From positions 362,833 through 426,832 of the forward strand of contig NMRA01000152.1 in the NCBI GenBank assembly GCA_002633005.1: DNA of 64,000 bases. The letters run 5' to 3'. Every line of letters begins with the position of its first letter. Position 1 is the first letter of the stretch. Position numbers and translations under genes: made by a program. Positions 1 through 13,545 of the stretch are shown here, in pieces. The DNA comes from Phoronis australis. Taxonomy: Eukaryota > Phoronida > Phoronidae. Below the pieces are notes generated by a model. That model did no database searches. It was not told where the DNA came from and worked only from the letters and a program-made list of their open reading frames with translations.

Positions 1-3000
1 GGCGTGTAGACCAGGCTTAAAAATGTTTGTGATAACTAGTGGTAGCTATATAGCGTTAATTTACGGACACTGGAACGTGACGATAGCAAGACCGTAACAA
101 CAAATATAATAACCTTACTATATGTAACAGATCTGCCTACGACCACGTGTGTCATTGTCTGTTCCGGAAAGAAGACATTTTGAGATTGAGATTTCCGCTC
201 AATTTTGATTACACATCAGTGGTCGACAAACACCGTCCTTTTGTTTTAAGCCATTCAAATTATATATGTCTAGAAAAACATATTTGGTATTACGCAATAA
301 ATGCGCCACGCGAATGAGAGATATTGCTAATCAAAAGCACCGTATCATCAACTAAGTATAACTAAAGAATTATATCTTGCACAGACAAAATCGCCAAGCG
401 ACAGCTATCGAGTCAGTTATTATATTCAGCGTGTCACAGCCAATAAATTGTTCGGATGTTCTCATAGCGTGTTTATGTGTTGTGTCCTTGTGTAATGGAA
501 AAATTAAGTTCGATGTTGTCAGTTTTTACTCGGGTGTCCATCAAACCGCAAGTGTTGATGTGGGTCGACAGTTGATTTGTTGTAAATGCATGGCATATGA
601 CAACTTATTTTGTCGTACGCGTCGACGAGTACCGCCGATTGTGCTGTTCGAAAGATATTATGGGGCCACGGCGCATGGTAAACAAATAAATTTCAAAAAC
701 ATCCGTTGAATGATGGAATGGATTGGTTCGTAAGTATCGTAAGATTTATCACGGACAAAACGTGCGAGCCGCCAACATGTATCCTTACGGCTGTATCTAT
801 GTAACTTGTGTTATGCAGTCATTTGTATTATTTTAGTTATCCAGAGCGTATGTTTATAAAACAGTGCAACATGTCCTGCTTCACAGAACGTTGATGTTTG
901 CGCTGAAGGAAAAAAATGAGCAAGCTGCCAAGGATCTCAGTCTTCCTCCGTCACAAACAAGTTTCTTAATGCACTAACCATATCTGTTTGTGGTTGTAGT
1001 AGATCGTTTTGATACATTGTACTCAACACGTTATCAAAGTTTACAAGAAACTTATTCAGCTTATGAAAAATGACCATTGAAAGAAATTATAAATGATTTT
1101 AGATACGAACATGATAAAAGTTGTGTTTTCTTGATGAAAGAAAGGAGAGCATCTATACGAAGTGCGAGGGGGAGAATAGTACCCTTCACCGCGCTGGTAG
1201 TCTGCAATCTATCACATTCGACACAGTAGCAGTATTTTCAAATTGGCGCCATCTGGAGCAATGGGAGCGAGAATGCGACTTCTGCTTGATTCCGTCTCAG
1301 ATTCGGTGGATAGAAATTCAATTACTGTACAGTGGTTCATTAATTAAAGTCAGAGGAATAAATCCCACTGTCAGCCCCTTTTATTGTTTGATTAGATTTG
1401 AGTTCACTAATTTCATTTAGCTCTCTCACATCGGCTGGGATCGAAATTTCCCCGCTATAACAGTCGCTCTCAGCCGCGGATTCTTTTCCGCGGTGGGAAA
1501 TGTGTGGGACATGGTGTCCTTCATCCATGTATGTTTCAAGAGATTCGCTCTTTTCATTGAGCCATCAGTAAAGCCCACCTCACAGTAGTGGAAATTTGCC
1601 GGCGTTATGATATCAGGTACGTCGTTAAAGCAGCAGGTTGAAACCTGCCGTACGCATTACATGGGATCCGGTAGATGGCGCTGAACGCCTGTCTACCAAA
1701 GACCAGGATCACTGTGGGGCAGGATAGTGAACTTCAGTATTTAGAAAATCAGCTATTTCTGCTGATTTGAGATGTTCCAGTCAACATGAAGCTTAACCAA
1801 TAGTTCGGTGTGTCAGCTATGCGTAAGGAAACACTTCATTGTACATAAACAGGACGTAGAGAGGATAGTCATACGAGCCGCTTGCGAATATGTAACAATT
1901 AAAACGAGGGATACGAGCAGCATTGTCTTTTTAAATCACGCGCTTTCCAGCAATTGATTTCTTGTCGTGCCTACCTGCGCAATAAAATGCATGAGGTTGC
2001 TATCACCCGAGTTCATCATACCGTATTTCCACCGGTGCAATAGTTATGGCTTATTTGTTCAGACCAACATGTTGTGATTAGCGCTGTTGTTTATGCGGAA
2101 ATAGCGCACCGGGAATTCTTAATTAAATGCCCACGTTCTTTGATCTTATTGTACATTGACTTCAGCTAAGTAATGAATAAATTCTTTGCTGCTGATAAAA
2201 AACAATTTGTTGTCTACTTATAATAAATGCTAAAAAATATGTAACGCCTTATTGACAAGTTTGTTTTTAGCCAAATATCTACAAAATTCGAGATTTTAAC
2301 GGAGTATAAGTATATGTTTTCTGAAAATAGAAAGATGTGCGGTAGAAATTGATTTTTGGCTCTTTCCCTGTCATAAGTTAACTGGGACCCATGAGCTAGT
2401 CATTTTAGCAAAAATTAGCAAAAAAGAAAGCTACATGGACAAATATAGCGGTATCAATAACAATACCAAATTTCAATTGATAAAAATGTTCATGATGAAA
2501 TTTCAGAGACGCTATTACAGTTTTATAAATTATCATTTCTTTTTCCTTTTGAGTAACTTCTTAGTTTTTCATGAAAATCGTCAAAGCCCTACTTTGATAG
2601 CCGCTTATACAAAAACCTGTCCAAACAGAGGTGAGATCGTCAACATGACGATAACCTCATGCAAAAACTGAACCCAATAACTGCTGTATTTACTATATTG
2701 AGGTATCAACACTGTTCTTCAAAATGACGTCATCGTTTTTACGATTTTGAGATTATTGTTGGGTGGGGTTTTTCTTCAGGATTTTCTTCGGGTTATTAGC
2801 TTAGACTAGTGCTATAACAACACTTGAATCCTGAGGTATTTACCCACAATGCTTCAACATGCGTCAAGTAGTTCTTCTCTAGCCTCATTTTTGTGCCATT
2901 GGGGTTTCCCCGTGTTATTTGTGGTACCTTGTTTTCAATGCAGTGGAGAATCACGTCCAAATTTTCTAAAACGAGGCCAATGTAACAACGCGTTTGCCTA

Positions 3001-5497
3001 CTTCCAGGAAAAAGGAGATTTCGTCGCCATTGTCTGCCAAACATTCGCTGAAATCGAGGCCAGTGACTTGGCTAGTGTTAGGCTTAATTCGTTTGCAGTG
3101 CCATGCCATTTATTGAATGGGGTTTACCTCCACCATCAGAGCCTGTAACTGAGATCTTGAAGGTTTAAGGTTCGAATGCGTGCTGCAGCTGATATCAGAA
3201 AACCACTTTTCTCGCCGCCAATGTTATTTTAAAAATGTAAGACTTCCCCAAGAATCAACACCATTTTGCAAAACAACAGGCTTCGTTGACTGAACCAGGC
3301 ACGTCACAATGCCTCTGCCGGCTACAGGAAATAAAGTATACTCTCTGGGGTCTGCTTCAACAGCGGAGCTGCATGGTACTTATCAAGACGGGTATAAATT
3401 GAATCGAATAATACCAAGAGATCAGCGCTCAACTGAGGATAGAACATGAGAACTGAGATGATAAAATTTAACAAACTTAATGTAACTGTCTTGTTTCAGT
3501 CATTCGGGTATTGAAACACCAAACTGGTATCAAGTTAGACATCTGACACGTTTCTAATCAACAAGCACAGATCACGATTTATGTGACGCTACAGCGGACG
3601 ATTTTGGGTCCTACAGCACGTTAACGTGCCGATTGAGACTCCTGAGAAAAGCCAGTTTCGAACTTGCAAGAATCTCACTGACTATAAGCTTGGCGTGTTA
3701 GATTTAGCTCGTTGTTCAATCACTAAAAAATGGATTGCTAAAATGAAGATACTGTGGTCCTCGTTTTACGTTGATCAGTTGTCTCTATATTTACACGAAA
3801 CATTATAGCCGAGTGATTCAGTTCCACGTGTACTTCAAGGCGTTATTGAGACATTCAAAAGCAACGTGAACTATGAATCACTCCTTTCAAACATTGAAAC
3901 ATTCAATTTCATTTGCACTTTTCAGTGATGCTAGTAATGCACACGGAATAAGAGATCTATTTTCTTCGACATTTATGGTAACTAAAACGTGAACACAGAG
4001 CGTGCAGCGCCATGGTGGTTTGTGACGTCAGTGTTATTTCGAAATTATCTATCAATCGCCGAGTAACAGGTATATTGAATCCGTCAACTAATGACGAAGA
4101 TGGATGGTTACGCCAGGTAACGGCAACGTTACCTCCGACCTGAATGATTTTGATTATCTTTTAAAACAGCCTTGAAACCTATGCTTTCTGCTAGAATAAC
4201 TGTTGAAATTGGCCGCGGTCAGACTGCTCAATAAGTTTCAGGTCACGACATGAACGTTTCAGGCTGCTCAGACACGTTTGATTTGTTTAAGCGACCATTT
4301 GAACCAATTTCACTTCTGACATGCGACAAGAAAGCCATAGTCCATTTGAAAAAATCGTGAATATGCCAGGAAACAATGAAGTTCTTTTTGACGCTAGAAT
4401 TTACTGGCGAGGTACTTTAGCGGCGGGGGAAATAACACCGTTGTGGCACTAATGGACACACTTTCTCATGTAAACACGGCTGACGCCGGAGCCCTGTAAA
4501 CTATTGTAGGCCGTTCGAGGGAAAGTGTCGCCCAGAATTACTCTCCTAATTGCGACAGAAACTACGTTCGTGTTTTACGAACGCAATGATTACATCTTAT
4601 GAGAAATTGGTTTTTAGGTTGTGTGAGCTCTGAAAAGTTGAACGCTCATAATTTTTCGCTCGACTTTTTGCGCCGAACTGAATTTACTGAGTCCCTGAGC
4701 CGTATTAAAAAGTGAGGAACTATTGTATGCTCATGGGTGCGACACCCGTGTTATTTCTCTATCGTTAGGCTGTTGACTTCCAAGCGTAAGCAACGTACAG
4801 TAAATTGCGTCATTGTGTTAAATAGTTGATAATTACTCGTATTAATATGTAAGCACTACCTATGACAGTAGCGCACGGCGGAGATGATTGAAAAAATCAA
4901 TAGGTGTGAAACTTTTTGAGCGGTGCGCACGCATAGACTGGATAATAATAGTCCAATTCCATATAATTTGCTGACTGGGAATTTTATTTTTACATCGAGT
5001 TCTAAATTTGAATGCAATCGACAGATAGGCCTAATAGGCGTGCGGCTGACGTATTTTCTATGCTACTAAGTCGAGTTGCTGCTTGCGCATGTCGATCACC
5101 GTGACTGTTATGTGCTGGGCAGACGAGTGCATTACTTATGCTACGACAATTCGTTGCTCTAAGTCACTTTTGAAGTTGTGCACGGAGAGAAGGGCATTGT
5201 TTTCTGCCATGTTGTTTACACGTTACACTTGAAAAAATGACAGCAATGCTGTAGATTAAGTCCCTCGAATTGATCAGTGCCGCTATGTCGTATCAATTTC
5301 GATATCTTTCAATTAACTCGAGAACACAAAGTTCTCCCGTGACACGTTTGAGATTTGAGAAACCAACAATCTACCGAGTTCGAGATGTTCTCTCACGCGG
5401 CGGAGGTGCGAGTACATCAAGGCTCACAACTTTGACATTTCCACCACATAATGACATTGGGACGACAGGTCATACAAATCTCGACATTGTTACTTAC
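1..5497. other. Probable RGK intron and flanking non-coding DNA
   Basis: No convincing exon is visible on either strand. Because an RGK exon ends in a splice donor at 5497 on the minus strand, this stretch is most simply the first part of a long intron, with the remaining GTPase exons (G2 to G5 boxes) beyond base 1. I looked on the minus strand for the expected switch and NKxD regions and did not find them. A short inverted pair around 1474-1493 (CCGCGG arms) is the only local structure noted. Confidence 0.4.
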
Positions 5498-6245
5498 CGT
5501 AGACACAGTCCACAGAAGCGCCTAGATATTCTGACGTCATGAACTGCTGCACCAAGGCTGTCTTGCCGACGTCGGCTTGGCCGAGCATAAGAACACGGTG
5601 CACAGGTTCACCTCCCGAAGACGAACACGTTGAACCGAAACTCAATACGCGCTCGCGTGCTTCAAGCTCCGCGTCATCGTCGCCACCAGATGGAGTTGGT
5701 GATTGATTAACGGTCGGTTCTCCGCTGTGAGCGCTGCTGTTGGACGCCACACTTGTGCTGCTCTTGGATTTCCGTTTGAACGAGTCCCCGCGGTTTTTAA
5801 TACCTTTGGAACTGGTAGTGAATGTGCGTACTCTGTTGTATTCGTCCTCATCGTCTTCGTTGTCGTACGGGAATGATGGGGTTAGATAGTTTTTTACTGG
5901 TTTCCTGATGAGATTCTTAGTAGGCATACTTGACGTGCGTGGGCGTATGTCCTCAAGCTCAATGTTTCTTGCGCGTGTGCGCACCTTTTTACATGACGCC
6001 GACCGATGATGATGCGAAGTGGAACCGTTTGAGCTGTTTGAATTTGTCGAACCTTTCGGTGACGTGCGTGGGCTGTTTCCAGGTACGTATTTCAGTTCTG
6101 GTGCGAATAGGCAATCGTCGGTTTGGTTGTCCTTGCAGGACGCTCTCTCGGAGAGTAACCCGCCATATTTTGATGGTGGGCTGCGACCGCTCATGGCACA
6201 AAAGTCATCGAATTCATCGCCCATCTCAGAAATCCCTCTTGTCAT
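5498..6245 (-). CDS. RGK-subfamily (Rem/Rad/Gem/Kir-like) small GTPase, N-terminal coding exon
   Basis: This exon encodes 249 full residues plus one base. Residues 1-215 are a hydrophilic, serine-rich extension with an acidic run near 130-136 and a conserved-looking basic/serine block at about 138-159 (core GIKNRGDSFKRK). Residues 216-229 begin the GTPase fold: HRVLMLG followed by the G1 P-loop GQADVGKT (222-229), then QQFMTSEYL. From recall, arthropod and vertebrate RGK proteins share a long N-terminal extension, an RGDSF-type block and a G1 followed by a FMTSEYL-like segment. RGK proteins bind voltage-gated calcium-channel beta subunits and lower channel activity, and some act on Rho kinase. 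The exon ends TACG followed by donor GTAAGT (5492-5497), a phase 1 junction; without splicing it stops two codons later. The start at 6245 is the first Met of the open frame; a possible acceptor (TTCCAG) lies just upstream, so a 5' exon cannot be excluded. The rest of the GTPase domain is absent from the window. Confidence 0.82.
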
Positions 6246-8629
6246 AACTTCAGCCGTGGTTAAATGTCTGGAATTAACAAGTGTGTACTTAAGCGATTGA
6301 TTTTGAGCCAGTGTAAACCCAACCCGGAACTGACATTAAACGGAGAGTTTATAACACCATGCATTTGCAGGCAATAAGTCACCGAGACTGCCGACTGTTT
6401 CAGTTTCATGGGATATGCCTGTTGTACGTACCGGGCTGTAATAGTGTCTGGTGGATTCAAGTAGGCCTACACAACTAATACAAACACTGCAATGCACTAT
6501 TTAATCAATGCAGCACTAATATTCGGATCGCAACTGCCTATAGTTGTCTCGTTTTGTTTCAACAAAATGACTGCAAGGATTGCTTTCACTCCATGAAGGG
6601 AATACACAATAGTTCTATAAAGTTATGCGTGGACACCGTCATTTATGCTCAAGGCGCAAATACGCGATTATCGCATGACAGGTAGCCTATCGCACATTCA
6701 CCTGCTCATCGCAATATTGAGACTACTCCATTCAAACCCGTTACAAACATGTACCGAACTGCGAAAGCTTATTTATTTACACATGTCTGCAAAACGGGAC
6801 CTTAATTCTCGAAAGCTAGGCTAAAATCCTGAGAATGTCTTAACAATCGTACTACACGAGTTCTTTGATATAGTTAAATCAAAACTATAATTACAGATCA
6901 GAATTTCAATTAAAAACGTGTTTTTCTAAACTGTGGGGATATTCTTACGATTAGTCTCATTTTTGTAGAAACGTGCGAAAATTACCAGAGATATATTTCC
7001 GACTGAATGCATGCCGACCTTCAGTCTTTAGAGTTTAAAGATTGGTGTAAAATTTGGAATCCTGCAGTATATAAAAACATTTATCTTATAAACTGTATTC
7101 GCGACCAATTCATAGTATTGCATTTGTATGTACCCGAATCAGTAAATAATCCTACCTGACGAACTTAAATAGAATCGTTCCCATTTCTATTCATAGTAAG
7201 AACGTTTAGCAAAACCATTACTTACTGTATTAATAGCCAAGACCTATACTCTTCAAAACGTCCTCAGTACTCGTACGGCTAACCACTTGAATTTACTCTG
7301 AGCACGATCAATCAAGGTCTGCTATTTATGTGGACAGCAGACGATATTTGATTGGATGGTATTTTTCTACGCTTGCGTAAGGCCACGTGACCGCAGTGCC
7401 GACGAGCATAATTCAGTGTTGCTAAAAAGCGTATGTTAACAAGAAAATGACTTGTTATCATTTCTCGGCAAGAGTGAATCAGTAGAGCTTCGTCACGATC
7501 TATGAAATGATCATGGAATTTATGGAGAATCATCAATTCTGGCCTGTGTGTTTACCGCAATGCTGTAGGAACAATTAGAATGAATGTTTACCTTTTTACC
7601 GGATATTATTTCACGGAAACTATTAATTAAATTACCCCCAATATGCATTAAGTATTTGTATCATTAATTTGCTTGAAAAAACGGTTATGGAAATCGTCAT
7701 TAGAGTGATCTGAACTTGTGAACTCATGTATAATTTACGTCACACCATAAGGCCTTTTGACAGTACCTCGGAGGTTTATGATCATTGTGAAATAACATAG
7801 CAAGTGTGGAGTGTTTTGAATTTGTTTTCTGCAGCGTAAACACTGCGCAAACCATGTTGCGGTCTTTTAAAGCTGCATTTTGCCGTGTTTAGTTGACTAA
7901 TATATAAACAAAAATCTATTTGTGCCCTTCCCTATCACAAAATCGGTCTCATGACACCTCTTTCCGTTTTCAACAAGAATGTCGAAACCATCAGGGGCCA
8001 AAGAAAGCGCTTCAGATGGGCCAAACCTAAAATTGCGGAATAGAAATTGGCACATGTACTACACATTACTTGTGACTTTTGTTGCCGGCAATTCAAGATC
8101 GGGTGAGCATATGGTAATGTTTTAAATCCCAAAGCGCTTCGGTTAAGCATAAAACATTGATAAACAGTGACGAAATGCTGCTTTAGCTCTTTTGAGGGTA
8201 TTACTCCATGAGGAACTAGTTCTAGTAATTCATTGTTTCGGGAAAAGACTGCGTCAAAAGAGAACGGACTGACCCCACCAGTCAATGTCATTTATAATTA
8301 AAGCTATTAAACTTTCAAATTCTAGGTGAATAGTTAAAACACGTCAGCGAGTCCAATCTTTGTTTTTATTGTTTTTAAACAACCTTTTTACACACCCATT
8401 CAGTTTTAGGGTTGATAAACACAGTTTTTGGAATTATTGTTGGGTATGATATACTTTTTGAAGTATCTAGCTTTCCGCAGATATATTAAACAACAGCGTT
8501 TTTGTGCTTTATCAGAAATCTGCAATTTTCGACGTTGCCTTCCATCCTTTCGGTAGAATTAACTGAAGTTGAGACTGGTGACGTTATCAGTTTCATACGT
8601 TTAGAATACCTGCCTATTTGGCTTTTCAT
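6246..8629. other. Upstream region of RGK exon; no gene seen
   Basis: This AT-rich stretch should contain any promoter or 5' untranslated exon of the RGK gene. Open frames here, including a 118-codon minus frame at 7935-8291, have no recognisable domain or codon signature and are treated as chance. Confidence 0.4.
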
Positions 8630-8639
8630 GGCCGCACCC

Positions 8640-8885
8640 AGGGCGGTGTCTTGGGGGCTCGAATGAGCTCCCCCTCCCCCATTTGGCGACGTGGCAAAAA
8701 GGTCAGCCTCAGAGAAACAAAAACTACGAAAAAAGTAGAAAACGGGACAAAAGTCCACTAAAAAGGCAGGAACAACCAAAATTCGGCGAATTCGTAGCTC
8801 TGAACGTACACCGCGAATCTTAGTAAAAGGTCCACATTCTCAAGAAGTCGAGTCCCCCATTTTTAGATTGGTTGCGCGCATGCTT
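8640..8885 (+). repeat. Dispersed repeat, copy 1 (partner at 58.46 kb)
   Basis: From about 8670 the sequence aligns in the same orientation with 58465-58665. Shared landmarks in order are CATTTGGCGA, CAAAAAGGTC, GCCTCAGAGAAAC, GGGACAAAAGTC (GAGACAAAAGTC in the partner), AGCTCTGAACGTA, TAGTAAAAG, TCCACATTCTCA and GCGCGCATG. The two copies differ by many substitutions and small gaps. No conserved reading frame runs through both. The first 30 bases contain a GC-rich 'gggggct' segment like the GGGGGCTG family at 27.3 kb. Confidence 0.7.
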
Positions 8886-8960
8886 TTAGCTCCTCCAGTA
8901 AAGCACCGGAGTGTGACCGCTGAACATGAGGACGTGGGTTCAAATCCTTGTCGGTGCTGT
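8886..8960 (+). repeat. tRNA-like segment, possible SINE head
   Basis: A pol III B-box match, GGTTCAAATCC (8937-8947), lies about 50 bases after an A-box-like TAGCTCCTCCAG (8887). The T-stem does not pair well, so this is not a functional tRNA. A pair AGCACCGG (8902-) and TCGGTGCT (8951-) can form an 8-bp stem around it. It may be a degenerate tRNA-derived SINE head. Confidence 0.3.
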
Positions 8961-11464
8961 CTCAAATACGCAACATTGTCTCACTTTAAACTGGAGGTTA
9001 CATTCAAATCCAAATCAGACTGTCAATGACATGTTTGCGTCAACATTGTACATTTTTCTTTAAGCACGGTTTGCAAGGTCGTCAACAATTGTTAGTACTT
9101 CTGTAGAAATGCCTAACGAACTTTATAAACAAAGATCTTAGACTTTGTCGACATGAATGATTACAACAGTTTTATACGAAAATAGACAAAACAGCTGTTA
9201 AAAGCTGATGAGATTGACACTCGCGTAGCGCCCCAGGTAGACTAGGGAGAGCAGCACTCACATATTTTTAAATACACCTTTGCGCAATCAGAATAAATTA
9301 GTGTGGATATTGTATTATTATTAGTTAAGGCTAAAACTTTTGTTTGTGCTGTTAGCTGTCACAAACTTGTAAAGTGCAGCTCTACACAAAGGTTCTTGAC
9401 TCTAACTCTGACGTACTTCCACCAATTATTGGCAATTTGGTGGAATTCAGTACACGGTCTTGAAACAGGATTAAGGCGAGCACAGCAAGGGCGCCACGCA
9501 GTTTATTTTGTTCCTGGAAATTCGGTTTCCAAATAAATTAAGCGGAGGTCTCGTGAAGTCCATCGTAAAGTAGCATGCAGTGGCTCTCGTTTTCTTTCAA
9601 AAGTACACGCTTACGTCTGTTAACAGCCAGATGAAGGAGCAAATCTTTTCTGTTCATGATTGCTAGTGACGTATGGAAAGAGGGCACGGAAGTTAGTCCG
9701 CGCGTTTTGCTGGTGGATATGGACTGAGAATGAGAGATAGAGATGACATCATTCGGAGGAAGTAGATGTCGGTGTCTGTAGTTGGTGTATATACTTTTTA
9801 ATAGTAATTTATGATAAATGTCTGAAGCAGTATCCGATAATAAAAGAGTACAAGAAGTTTGATTAAAATTTGCTGGCCGTTGGAATGTTGTCCAGATCTT
9901 CAGTGTCTGAAAAAATCACGTGTGACAGCTCGACCGAAGTTTGATCTGCATGCGCATCGTCTGCCCCCAAATTGGACTGCAGATTTACATTCTTACCGTG
10001 AGAAAGACATATTCCAGTCTGTAACTTGTGATTAGGTTCTGTATGTTATACAAATTTATTTGTTCGACGGCTAACACAATCATTTTGTGAACGCTCGTTT
10101 GAAGGTACCATTCGCCCCACAAGCAAGTCCGTAGCAAGGTAAACATTATTAGGAGGGTTACAAACTAAATTTACATCGCCAAATTTTTGCCTCTCAAGCC
10201 AGATTCACCCCTATCGCTACCACTTCACCCCCACCCCCTTGTTATGGCCAATTCCAGACCCCATGGCGTTCGGTATCTGCTGCTTTGGGAGAAACCCCGG
10301 AGGAGCAACCGGCACCAGAAACTTGAGTGACCATGTTCCAAAAAATTTCACGAGAAAGAGGCACTTTTTAGACCTCTACACTTTGCGGATTTTGACCTTT
10401 ACGGGGTATTTTTATAAAATTCATGTTAAAGGGTTGCCAAAACACGGACTTCTAAATCACTCTTAAGGAGGTAAAAGATAAGAAACTTCTTCCCCGGAAT
10501 CTGTGAAATGGGAGGAACAGTATCACTTAGTAATTGAGTTGACGGAGTGTCGTCGCAGAAACTTCGTCTATTTCGGTGATGAAGCCCAAGATCAACATTC
10601 ACTTCATTAGATCTAATTTAGGTAAAGTTCACTTTTAAAGGTGCGGTTCCGGAGTCTGTATTGCATTGCCATAGGGGCTATTTCAATCCCTTTTTGAAAT
10701 CCGGGAACCCAAAATTCTGGTGGCTGCCCCCCGTTGTGACAATATATGCCGTAAACACCGACACGTAGGCTACTGTCGCCTGGACGACAATATTTGTGCA
10801 ATGAACACCAACACGTATTGACGTCCCCATGTGTTCAGAGGTAGTCTGCTTACCATGAATGTAAGAGAGGCACACGAAATTATAAAAGTCCTAAGCGAGT
10901 TCGTAGCAAGTTGAAGGGAGGAAAGATTCCTGACTGTACGGTTAATGATGATAACCGCGTCTGAAGTCAGTCTTGTTTCCGAGAGCGTTGATTTTGCAAG
11001 TATTGACATGTGTGATGCCTAAGATTGGTTTTACTGACCGCAAACTTTCAGTAGCCCAACTACTCTAACTCTGAAACTTTCAACTCATGTAGCGGAAGAA
11101 CCCTTAGTCGAAGTTTGGATTTTTCCATACCTTCAGCTAGGCGCACAAACAGTATTGCGTAGGCTTACATGTACACAATCATGCAGTTTCGCTAAAGATA
11201 GGCGTTTTTAGGGAGTGATAATACGTGTCATCACAACGTGGCAGCGTATATACTGCGCCGGGAATGACAATAAATGCCGTGGACGCTGGCGGTGTCAACT
11301 TCCGGATGATGTCAGCTCGTCGTCAGTGTTGTTGCTAGCATTGATAGTGGCATTGACAACAGTGGATGGTGGACAACAGTGCGCTGTGATTGGCGGAGAC
11401 TCCCCTTTGGGCATGGGTGTTGTAGACTTCAAAGTCATCATTGGTATCGTTGTACGGTTCACTG

Positions 11465-11487
11465 GCGTCGTCGTCGTCGTCGTCGTT
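11465..11487. repeat. GTC trinucleotide microsatellite
   Basis: About seven uninterrupted CGT/GTC units. It explains the poly-threonine reading on the minus strand and the poly-valine reading on the plus strand in surrounding frames. Confidence 0.9.
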
Positions 11488-11791
11488 CTCAGCACTTTTC
11501 GATCTGATTTCGTCAACAGTGTGGCTTCATTTTAATGTTTCCTCTACACCGCGGTCATCACCTCCACAATTACTATTAATTTCTGGAGGCAGAGAATCCG
11601 ATTCATTGAATTCTGAAATATAGTTTTCACTTTGCTTTTAGAGGGGCCAACAAGAGCCGAGGAGTTTTTTTTTGGCAAATAATATAAAATTCCCAGTTGG
11701 TTTTAACGATCTGAATATTTAAGCTGCTCCTGTTGCTGCTCAGGTCTCCAGCATTCACAAATTGGCAATTATTGACCATTTTCAGTAAACA

Positions 11792-11817
11792 GATGCCACT
11801 TTACCACAAGTGGCATC
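11792..11817. repeat. Short perfect hairpin
   Basis: GATGCCACTT (11792-11801) is exactly complementary to AAGTGGCATC (11808-11817) across a 6-base loop. A third related GCCACA lies a few bases on. No gene boundary is nearby, so no terminator role is proposed. Confidence 0.6.
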
Positions 11818-13080
11818 CTCTGAAAGATATGCCACATAATATTGCACTCGGGTAAGCAATTTCCAGTGTCTGTTCATCAGGAAGATTAAACGCACAGGAA
11901 CACTATAGGCAATTTAATGTATGTTACTTGAATAAAATAATTTAAGTGCTCCCAGCATGTGGGCATGTTATATCCAGTTATTGCGGTTAAATCAAACTTA
12001 TTTGTTTTTGAACAGACTGTGTGCTTCGCATTAAATTTCATACAATAACGGCTATTTTTACAAAATCACACACCTTTTCACGACAGATTTACCAACAAAC
12101 TAGTAGTTGCGTAGCATAAATGAGGATAAAAAATGTTGGTTTTCTTTAAATCTGAAATAACCATGCATTATTTTACAAAAACTTTTTGACGGAACGAAAG
12201 TTTTTCGCATTTAACTGCATGCGCCTTTATTTCCCCTATAGGAGCAGACGGCTATTCCTTGCGTATTGCGCCATTGTAACCGTTTTAAACTGAGTATTAT
12301 TCACGCAATTTTGTCTATTCTTAATATTTTCCATTTAATAACTCATTGATCAAAAATGAAATTATTGGCGTAACGTCTCGTCGCATTGGTTATGTAGGCG
12401 CAGTTTTTTATATGCGCATTGGCCTCAATACACGCATATACGGTAACTTACTTTGCTTCTTGGAATTGGGTTTTTCGTGGAAAATATAGAAAGACATCAA
12501 CTGTGGCGTAAGACTTGGTCAATTACCTCAAAGATCTGGCAGTGATGACACATTGTCTGTACACGGGTAACTGCAAAGGTTTGTTCACCCTCTAGCGTTA
12601 GCAAGGAGCGCGTGATTCGCCCTCTCTGCGCTTTAAGCGAGAATCGTATGATCACGACTTTACGTACATCTACGTGTGTTTAACGCCCCCACTGTGTTGT
12701 TGGCGCGTTTTCTCAAGACGTTGGGTTTTAGATTTTGTTCATGTTTTGTAGAAGTCCATTTTAGTGACGAAGAATGATTGAATTTATCGGGCTATACACG
12801 CAATACATATTTATAATGAAAGACAGTAAAGATGTAACATGATAAATAAATAAGACAGATAAATTAGTCATACGTGTACATGAGAAAAATAACATGTGTA
12901 GAAACAGGATAACACCAGAAAGTAACACCGCGGTATTCTCTTGCATCACTGGCGTCATTGAGAGGTCACAGTAATAAAACCAAGTTTTTACTGAGAAAAG
13001 ATTTTTGGCGTTATATCTCAACAAGGAAGCTTTGTGTTTGCTAATGTTGTGCACCAAAAGTGAATGCAGATGGGTAAACT

Positions 13081-13545
13081 CTAGGCGCTACTCGATTTTT
13101 GTGACCTTAGACTCATTTTCAACCTTACAGCGAAAAAGTCAAATTTTAATTTAGAGTTCGTTGTTCGTGAGATGTCTCAAAAAGGAAGATTTAGACTTTT
13201 CTTCATATTTTGTACCAAAGTATAACTAGGGCATCTACAGGCACTATTCGACTTTGCTCTCTACCAAAATTCATGTTTGGGCTTAGAAAATGTTATCAGA
13301 GCAATATTTCAATAAAAAAATAGATTTCTTCGCAGCTAAGCGTAGGTGGTGCGTTCTCAGGTGTCACCCGATTTTGGTGACTGTGACCTTGGTCACCGCA
13401 TGAAAATAAAATTTTGATCTAAATCTTTGTGGATCCCGAGGGAGCGGAGACAATTTAGTCACTCGGTGACAAATGCTTGCTTCACTGATTGGAGTTTGTA
13501 CTTGTTGCATAACACATGGGTGGCGCACCAGAGGGGGCTGTTTTT
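13081..13545. repeat. Degenerate repeats with GTGACCTT motifs, and GGGGGCTG fragment
   Basis: Diverged segments recur with a 'ctactcgatttttgtgacctt' / 'cacccgattttggtgac' pattern, followed by related ATTTTAATTT/ATTTTGATCT stretches. The last 45 bases (from about 13510) read GGGTGGCGCACCAGAGG then GGCTG, matching the short palindromic repeat at 27.25 and 42.6 kb. Confidence 0.4.

Larger units (their letters stand above)
8961..13080. other. Non-coding, no gene recognised
   Basis: Mostly unique-looking AT-rich DNA. Two small structures are visible: a trinucleotide GTC run at 11465-11487, which creates a threonine-rich false frame on the minus strand, and a perfect 10-bp stem (below). No splice-bounded exon with a recognisable product was found. 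Confidence 0.4.

Noticed and set aside
1340-1528. Minus frame (62 codons) as an RGK downstream exon
   Set aside because: Contains none of the expected G2-G5 motifs and lacks clear splice borders.
7935-8291. 118-codon minus frame upstream of the RGK exon
   Set aside because: No similarity recognised and no splice signals; probably fortuitous.
11295-11516. Threonine-rich minus frame as a mucin-like exon
   Set aside because: The threonine run is the GTC microsatellite read in one frame.
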